64,000 nt of DNA. Origin: Xenorhabdus khoisanae (GTDB lineage Bacteria > Pseudomonadota > Gammaproteobacteria > Enterobacterales > Enterobacteriaceae). Every line of letters begins with the position of its first letter. Position 1 is the first letter of the stretch. Both the position numbers and the translations under genes were made by a program. Below, piece after piece: positions 58,513-64,000 of the stretch. Location of the stretch: contig NZ_LFCV01000002.1 of assembly GCF_001037465.1 (NCBI RefSeq), forward strand, positions 62,001-126,000, given 5' to 3'. The notes under the pieces were generated by a model, which worked only from the letters and a program-made list of their open reading frames with translations, had not been told where the DNA came from and searched no databases.

Positions 58513-59673
58513 TTGATTAAGTCAGCTATATTGGTTCTAGAAGATGGAACCCAATTTCACGGTCGCGCCATTGGGGCAGAAGGTGTGGCTGTTGGAGAAG
58601 TGGTCTTCAATACCTCAATGACCGGATATCAAGAAATACTTACCGACCCTTCCTATTCCCGCCAAATTGTTACTCTTACTTATCCTCATATTGGTAATGT
58701 CGGCATCAATGCCGCTGATGAAGAATCCCCCGCCATTCAAGCCCAAGGCTTAGTCATTCGCGATTTACCCTTAGTGACCAGCAACTTCCGCAGTGAAGAA
58801 AATCTGTCTGATTACCTGAAACGCCACAATATTGTAGCCATCGCTGATATTGATACACGCAAACTGACCCGTCTATTAAGAGAAAAAGGGGCACAAAACG
58901 GCTGTATCATCGCGGGTAATGAGGCAGATGCCCAAGTTGCACTGGAAAAAGCAAAAGCATTCCCCGGCTTGAAAGGCATGGATTTAGCAAAAGAGGTCAC
59001 AACAGCACAATCCTATCAATGGGTACAAGGCAGCTGGACACTTGAAGGTGGCTTGCCTGAAGCGCGCAAAGAACAAGAATTGCCTTACCACATTGTGGCC
59101 TATGATTTTGGTGTTAAGCGCAACATCCTGCGTATGCTGGTCGATCGCGGTTGCCGCGTTACTGTTGTTCCAGCAAAAACTTCTGCTGATGAAGTACTGA
59201 AAATGGCACCAGATGGCATTTTCCTGTCCAATGGTCCCGGCGATCCAGAGCCATGTGATTATGCTATTGAAGCGATCAAAACTTTCCTGAGTACCGAAAT
59301 CCCTGTATTTGGCATTTGTTTAGGACACCAATTGCTGGCACTGGCCAGTGGTGCAAAAACCGTGAAAATGAAATTTGGTCATCACGGTGGCAACCATCCG
59401 GTTAAAGATCTGGATCGTAATGTCGTCATGATCACGGCGCAAAACCACGGCTTTGCTGTTGATGAAGACTCATTGCCAGCCAATCTGCGCGTGACCCACA
59501 AATCGCTCTTTGATGGCACATTGCAAGGTATTCACCGTACTGATAAGCCTGCATTCAGTTTTCAGGGGCATCCTGAAGCCAGCCCTGGTCCACATGAAGC
59601 TGCCTCACTGTTCGATCACTTTATCGAATTAATTGAGCAGCATCGCCAGACAAACATTCAGAACACCAAATAA
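58513..59673 (+). CDS. carA: Carbamoyl-phosphate synthase small subunit (glutaminase)
   Basis: About 386 residues; it supplies ammonia from glutamine to CarB. The class I glutamine amidotransferase triad is visible: Cys in [15 protein letters not shown], and His/Glu in [11 protein letters not shown]. The N-terminal domain reads [19 protein letters not shown]. The start is TTG at 58513 with GGAGGG five bases upstream, as E. coli carA also begins with a non-ATG codon; the in-frame extension to 58438 is unlikely. The ARG boxes sit just upstream. Confidence 0.97.
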   Translation: MIKSAILVLEDGTQFHGRAIGAEGVAVGEVVFNTSMTGYQEILTDPSYSRQIVTLTYPHIGNVGINAADEESPAIQAQGLVIRDLPLVTSNFRSEENLSDYLKRHNIVAIADIDTRKLTRLLREKGAQNGCIIAGNEADAQVALEKAKAFPGLKGMDLAKEVTTAQSYQWVQGSWTLEGGLPEARKEQELPYHIVAYDFGVKRNILRMLVDRGCRVTVVPAKTSADEVLKMAPDGIFLSNGPGDPEPCDYAIEAIKTFLSTEIPVFGICLGHQLLALASGAKTVKMKFGHHGGNHPVKDLDRNVVMITAQNHGFAVDEDSLPANLRVTHKSLFDGTLQGIHRTDKPAFSFQGHPEASPGPHEAASLFDHFIELIEQHRQTNIQNTK

Positions 59674-59690
59674 TCAGGGGAAAAAGAAAA

Positions 59691-62600
59691 ATGGCAAAAC
59701 GTACTGATATTAAAAGTATCCTGATCTTAGGTGCTGGCCCGATTGTTATCGGTCAGGCTTGTGAGTTTGACTACTCTGGTGCGCAGGCTTGTAAAGCACT
59801 GAGGGAAGAAGGCTATCGCGTCATTCTGGTGAACTCTAACCCTGCAACCATTATGACCGACCCGGAAATGGCGGACGCAACTTATATCGAGCCAATCCAC
59901 TGGGAAGTTGTACGCAAAATTATTGAAAAAGAGCGCCCGGATGCAATTTTGCCAACGATGGGTGGACAAACTGCCCTGAACTGCGCATTGGAACTGGAGC
60001 GTCAGGGAGTTCTGAACGAATTCGGCGTCACCATGATTGGTGCAACTGCTGATGCAATTGATAAAGCCGAAGATCGCCAACGTTTTGACAAGGCGATGAA
60101 AAAAATCGGCTTGGACACAGCACGTTCTGGCATCGCTCATACCATGGAAGAAGCGTTGGCAGTAGCTGAAGATGTTGGCTTCCCTTGTATTATCCGCCCT
60201 TCTTTCACCATGGGCGGAACCGGCGGCGGTATTGCCTACAACCGCGAAGAATTTGAAGAAATTTGTGAACGCGGTTTAGACCTCTCTCCAACCAATGAAC
60301 TGCTGATCGATGAATCCCTGATTGGCTGGAAAGAGTATGAAATGGAGGTGGTGCGTGATAAGAACGATAACTGCATCATCGTCTGCTCCATTGAAAACTT
60401 CGACCCAATGGGCATCCATACCGGTGACTCCATCACCGTCGCACCTGCACAAACACTGACCGATAAAGAATACCAAATCATGCGTAACGCATCGATGGCG
60501 GTCTTACGTGAAATCGGTGTAGAAACCGGGGGTTCAAACGTACAATTTGCGGTGAATCCGAAAAATGGTCGTTTGATCGTCATTGAAATGAACCCACGCG
60601 TATCCCGTTCTTCGGCGCTGGCTTCCAAAGCAACAGGTTTCCCAATTGCGAAAATCGCAGCAAAACTGGCGGTGGGCTATACCCTTGATGAGCTGATGAA
60701 TGACATCACGGGCGGACGTACTCCAGCGTCTTTTGAACCTTCCATTGACTATGTTGTGACGAAAATTCCTCGCTTCAACTTCGAGAAATTTGCCGGCAGC
60801 AATGATCGTCTGACCACTCAGATGAAATCTGTTGGTGAAGTGATGGCGATTGGCCGTACATTCCAGGAGTCTTTGCAGAAAGCCCTGCGCGGTCTGGAAG
60901 TAGGTGTGACCGGATTCGATCCTAAAGTCAATCTGGATGATCCACAATCCCTGACCAAAATTCGCAGCGAGCTGAAAAGTGCAGGCGCTGAACGTATTTG
61001 GTATGTCGCAGACGCATTCCGCGCCGGCATGTCTGTTGATGGTATCTTCAACCTGACCAACATCGATCGCTGGTTCCTGGTTCAGGTTGAAGAACTGATC
61101 CGTCTGGAAGAACAAGTTGCAGAACAAGGCGTTAATAGCCTGACTTTTGATTTCCTGCGTCAGCTCAAACGCAAAGGTTTTGCCGATGCACATTTGGCGA
61201 AACTGGTAGGGATCTCTGGTAAAGAGATCCGCAAATTGCGTCATGACTATAACCTGTATCCCGTTTACAAACGTGTTGATACTTGTGCGGCAGAATTCGC
61301 CACCGATACCGCTTACATGTACTCCACATACGAAGACGAATGTGAAGCGAATCCGAACAACGATAAGCCCAAAATCATGGTATTGGGTGGTGGCCCGAAC
61401 CGTATCGGGCAAGGCATTGAATTCGATTACTGCTGTGTTCATGCTTCACTGGCCCTGCGTGAAGACGGTTATGAAACCATCATGGTGAACTGTAACCCTG
61501 AAACGGTTTCCACCGATTACGATACGTCCGATCGTCTCTATTTTGAACCTGTGACACTGGAAGACGTACTGGAAATCGTGCGTGTTGAACAGCCAAAAGG
61601 GGTGATCGTTCAGTATGGCGGCCAGACTCCACTGAAACTGGCACGTGAGCTGGAAGCGGCGGGTGTACCTATTATCGGCACCAGCCCTGATGCCATTGAC
61701 CGCGCAGAAGATCGTGAACGTTTCCAGCAGGCCGTTAATCGCCTTGGCCTGAAACAACCCGCGAACGCCACGGTTACAACTATCGAACAAGCGGTTGAGA
61801 AAGGTAATGCGCTGGGTTATCCACTGGTTGTTCGCCCATCTTATGTATTGGGCGGACGCGCAATGGAAATCGTGTATGACGAATCTGACCTGCGCCGTTA
61901 CTTCCAGACTGCGGCTAGCGTATCCAACGATGCACCTGTCCTGCTGGATCGCTTTCTGGATGACGCAGTTGAAGTAGACGTAGATGCCATCTGTGATGGT
62001 GAGCGCGTTTTGATCGGCGGCATCATGGAACACATCGAACAAGCAGGTGTTCACTCTGGTGATTCTGCGTGTTCTTTGCCGGCTTATACTTTAAGCAAAG
62101 AAATTCAGGATGTTATGCGCCAGCAAGTTGAAAAACTGGCCTTTGAACTGCGTGTCCGTGGTCTGATGAATGTTCAGTTTGCGGTGAAAAACAACGAAGT
62201 TTACCTGATTGAAGTGAACCCACGTGCGGCGCGTACCGTGCCATTCGTTTCCAAAGCAACGGGTTTGCCGCTGGCAAAAGTCGCCGCACGCGTCATGGCG
62301 GGTCAATCCCTACTTGAGCAAGGTGCAATTGAAGAAATCATTCCGCCTTACTACTCCGTAAAAGAAGTGGTACTGCCATTCAATAAATTCCCGGGCGTTG
62401 ACCCAATTCTGGGGCCAGAAATGCGTTCTACGGGTGAAGTCATGGGCGTTGGCCGTACCTTTGCAGAAGCCTTCTCAAAAGCCATGTTGGGCAGTAACTC
62501 CACTATGCGCAAAAAAGGCCGGGCATTGTTGTCAGTACGCGAAGGTGATAAAGAGCGTGTGGTCGATTTGGCGGCTAAGTTGCTTAAACAAGGCTTTGAA

Positions 62601-62915
62601 CTGGATGCGACTCACGGTACAGCAGTTGTCTTGGGTGAAGCAGGGATCAACCCACGTTTGGTCAATAAAGTTCACGAAGGACGCCCACATATTCAGGACA
62701 GAATCAAAAACGGTGAATATGACTATATTGTCAATACCACCGCAGGCCGTCAGGCAATTGAAGATTCAAAACTGCTGCGTCGTAGCGCACTGCAATATAA
62801 AGTGCACTATGACACAACCCTGAACGGTGGCTTTGCAACCACTATGGCACTCAGCGCAGATCCTACTGAACAAGTTATTTCTGTACAAGAAATGCACGCA
62901 AAGATTGTCAAATAA
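59691..62915 (+). CDS. carB: Carbamoyl-phosphate synthase large subunit
   Basis: A 1074-residue enzyme with two homologous ATP-grasp halves ([21 protein letters not shown], then [21 protein letters not shown]). The second half is preceded by a central oligomerisation region, and a C-terminal allosteric domain follows ([22 protein letters not shown]). It makes carbamoyl phosphate for arginine and pyrimidine synthesis. It is 17 bases after carA and is intact. Confidence 0.99.
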   Translation: MAKRTDIKSILILGAGPIVIGQACEFDYSGAQACKALREEGYRVILVNSNPATIMTDPEMADATYIEPIHWEVVRKIIEKERPDAILPTMGGQTALNCALELERQGVLNEFGVTMIGATADAIDKAEDRQRFDKAMKKIGLDTARSGIAHTMEEALAVAEDVGFPCIIRPSFTMGGTGGGIAYNREEFEEICERGLDLSPTNELLIDESLIGWKEYEMEVVRDKNDNCIIVCSIENFDPMGIHTGDSITVAPAQTLTDKEYQIMRNASMAVLREIGVETGGSNVQFAVNPKNGRLIVIEMNPRVSRSSALASKATGFPIAKIAAKLAVGYTLDELMNDITGGRTPASFEPSIDYVVTKIPRFNFEKFAGSNDRLTTQMKSVGEVMAIGRTFQESLQKALRGLEVGVTGFDPKVNLDDPQSLTKIRSELKSAGAERIWYVADAFRAGMSVDGIFNLTNIDRWFLVQVEELIRLEEQVAEQGVNSLTFDFLRQLKRKGFADAHLAKLVGISGKEIRKLRHDYNLYPVYKRVDTCAAEFATDTAYMYSTYEDECEANPNNDKPKIMVLGGGPNRIGQGIEFDYCCVHASLALREDGYETIMVNCNPETVSTDYDTSDRLYFEPVTLEDVLEIVRVEQPKGVIVQYGGQTPLKLARELEAAGVPIIGTSPDAIDRAEDRERFQQAVNRLGLKQPANATVTTIEQAVEKGNALGYPLVVRPSYVLGGRAMEIVYDESDLRRYFQTAASVSNDAPVLLDRFLDDAVEVDVDAICDGERVLIGGIMEHIEQAGVHSGDSACSLPAYTLSKEIQDVMRQQVEKLAFELRVRGLMNVQFAVKNNEVYLIEVNPRAARTVPFVSKATGLPLAKVAARVMAGQSLLEQGAIEEIIPPYYSVKEVVLPFNKFPGVDPILGPEMRSTGEVMGVGRTFAEAFSKAMLGSNSTMRKKGRALLSVREGDKERVVDLAAKLLKQGFELDATHGTAVVLGEAGINPRLVNKVHEGRPHIQDRIKNGEYDYIVNTTAGRQAIEDSKLLRRSALQYKVHYDTTLNGGFATTMALSADPTEQVISVQEMHAKIVK

Positions 62916-62945
62916 TATACCGTCATTTTTGACAGTATTCGCCTG

Positions 62946-62995
62946 AAAAGCGGCTTCCCCAAAGTTGGAAATCCAACGAGTAAGGAAGCCGTTTT
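62946..62995 (+). terminator. Rho-independent terminator after carB
   Basis: CGGCTTCC (62951) pairs with GGAAGCCG (62984), with an inner GTTGGA/TCCAAC stem, and is followed by TTTT. Confidence 0.88.
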
Positions 62996-63096
62996 ATTTG
63001 GTATTTTGTTTATTAATGATGCTTAATATTGCAGTCTGTGAATAATCAGCAACAATCATAGTAGGCATCTTTGATAATCATAGGGAGTCGAATACT

Positions 63097-63789
63097 GTGT
63101 CAAACATCATGTTAAAGCGTAAATATTTAACCCACTCGGAAATTGAAGTATTGCTCAAGGAATTGGAAAAACACCCTCACGCAGATCGCAACATCTGCAT
63201 GATATTTATGGGTTTTATCCATGGTTTTCGGGTGTCTGAATTACTGGGTTTGAAACTGTCTGATATCGATTTGGAGGGCAAAAAACTGCGGGTGCAACGA
63301 TTGAAGAATGGTTTTTCCACGATCCATCCAATGGTAGCGCGGGAAATTCAATTAATACGGAAATGGCTTTCACTGCGTCAGCGCTATAAAAACAGCGATC
63401 AAAGTGATTGGTTATTCTTGTCACGAACCGGGGCGCGTATGTCACGCCAACAGTTTTATAAGATCATCCGGCAAACCAGCTTAAAGGCTAAGTTAGCGGT
63501 TTGCGCGAATCCGCACATGTTACGACATTCTTGCGGCTATGCGCTGGCGGACAATGGCGTGGATACCCGCTTGATTCAGGACTACTTAGGCCATCGAAAC
63601 ATTCGTCATACCGTTCGCTACACCGCGAGTAATGCAGGCCGCTTCGAGACGATATGGCAAGAAAGAGGGAAACGAAAATTGTCGACAATTAGTACCAAAC
63701 TGTTAACCAATAAATTTTCCCACTTTTTCAACACTATTTATCTTCACGTCTTTCGCAAGAATCAAAATAACTCTTTGATTCAAGCTTAA
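63097..63789 (+). CDS. FimB/FimE/MrpI-type tyrosine recombinase
   Basis: A 230-residue site-specific recombinase. The catalytic residues are in place: R45 (HGFRVSELLGL), K70, H140 and R143 (NPHMLRHSCGYALADNG), H166 (LGHRN) and Y175 (HTVRYTA). FimB-like enzymes of this size invert promoter elements of fimbrial operons. GTG 63097 is used, with AGGGAG nine bases upstream. The family core ends near residue 190; the remaining 40 residues extend into the adjoining inverted repeat and invertible segment (from residue 198), so the C-terminal tail depends on the orientation of the element. Confidence 0.9.
   Translation: MSNIMLKRKYLTHSEIEVLLKELEKHPHADRNICMIFMGFIHGFRVSELLGLKLSDIDLEGKKLRVQRLKNGFSTIHPMVAREIQLIRKWLSLRQRYKNSDQSDWLFLSRTGARMSRQQFYKIIRQTSLKAKLAVCANPHMLRHSCGYALADNGVDTRLIQDYLGHRNIRHTVRYTASNAGRFETIWQERGKRKLSTISTKLLTNKFSHFFNTIYLHVFRKNQNNSLIQA
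63689..63708 (+). repeat. Left inverted repeat of the invertible element
   Basis: TTAGTACCAAACTGTTAACC; the exact reverse complement is at 63970-63989. It lies inside the recombinase reading frame (codons 198-204). Confidence 0.92.
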
Positions 63790-63969
63790 AAAATCCCCCT
63801 CTTACTCGAACCCCACACTTTGTTTTCCCCTTATCAAAATATTCCTTTTTTGCTATCACGTTGAACAAAAGTTTAAATTGCTCGACATCGAAAGCTGTAT
63901 AAATTAAAACCACCATTGATGTTGGAGTAATAAACCAAAATAATATTCAAACTAAGTTTAATCATCCTG
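63709..63969. promoter_or_regulatory. Probable invertible (phase-variable) segment, 261 bp
   Basis: An AT-rich segment flanked by a perfect 20-bp inverted repeat and next to a FimB-type recombinase, so similar in size and layout to the fim and mrp switches. On the minus strand TTGATT (about 63775-63780) and GATAAA are 17 bases apart, giving a weak candidate promoter that in this orientation points back towards the recombinase. If a fimbrial operon lies to the right, as would be usual, this orientation would be OFF. A GAATCAAA/TTTGATTC hairpin lies at 63759-63781. Confidence 0.8.
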
Positions 63970-63989
63970 GGTTAACAGTTTGGTACTAA
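63970..63989 (-). repeat. Right inverted repeat of the invertible element
   Basis: GGTTAACAGTTTGGTACTAA, the exact reverse complement of 63689-63708. The window ends 11 bases further on, so the controlled operon is not visible. Confidence 0.92.
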
Positions 63990-64000
63990 ATGTTAACCAT

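Noticed and set aside
60534-61442. Minus-strand frame of 302 codons inside carB
   Set aside because: Antisense shadow; no ribosome site and no domain pattern, whereas carB is complete.
63734-63916. Minus-strand frame of 60 codons within the invertible segment
   Set aside because: It lies within a probable switch element, has no recognisable motif, and the element is expected to be regulatory.

Overview
The window looks like a chromosome segment of an entomopathogenic member of the Morganellaceae (Xenorhabdus or Photorhabdus). The reasons are the enterobacterial core order dnaK-dnaJ, nhaA-nhaR-rpsT-ribF-ileS-lspA-fkpB-ispH, dapB-carA-carB, two full 127-bp ERIC elements, a Photorhabdus Virulence Cassette (PVC/Afp type) and a dithiolopyrrolone (xenorhabdin/holomycin type) gene cluster. 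The last point leans slightly towards Xenorhabdus, but the genus is not proven.

Layout. (1) 1-17.5 kb, minus strand: a near-complete extracellular contractile injection system (eCIS) operon in the order pvc1 (tube), pvc2/3/4 (sheaths), pvc5 (tube), pvc6, pvc7, pvc8 (VgrG-like spike), pvc9 (gp25), pvc10 (spike tip), pvc11/12 (baseplate), pvc13 (fibre), pvc14 (tape measure), pvc15 (ATPase, cut by the window edge). The cap gene pvc16 and any cargo toxins would lie to the left, outside the window. The leader upstream of pvc1 carries a perfect ops element, so the operon is probably under RfaH-type antitermination. (2) 17.9-28.7 kb: myo-inositol catabolism, iolR divergent from iolA-iolD-iolG-transporter-iolC-iolE, bracketed by the two ERIC copies. 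The second ERIC encodes the last 14 residues of IolE. No iolB is present. (3) 29.3-40.8 kb: a dithiolopyrrolone cluster with a Cy-A-PCP synthetase predicted to use cysteine, GMC oxidoreductase, type II thioesterase, acyl-CoA dehydrogenase, HolE/HlmA-like acyltransferase, group II truncated globin, metallophosphoesterase, HFCD flavoprotein and an MFS exporter. No HlmI-like dithiol oxidase is seen. (4) 40.8-62.9 kb: core genome (satP, dnaKJ, nhaAR, rpsT, ribF-ileS-lspA-fkpB-ispH, dapB, carAB). AT-rich accessory genes are inserted between dnaJ and nhaA (a Cys-His-Asp effector-like protein plus an EamA transporter) and between ispH and dapB (a GNAT-like protein). (5) 63.1-64.0 kb: a FimB/MrpI-type tyrosine recombinase followed by a perfect 20-bp inverted repeat flanking an invertible segment. 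The left repeat lies inside the recombinase gene, so inversion should change the recombinase C-terminus.

No rRNA, tRNA, CRISPR array or intact insertion sequence was recognised.
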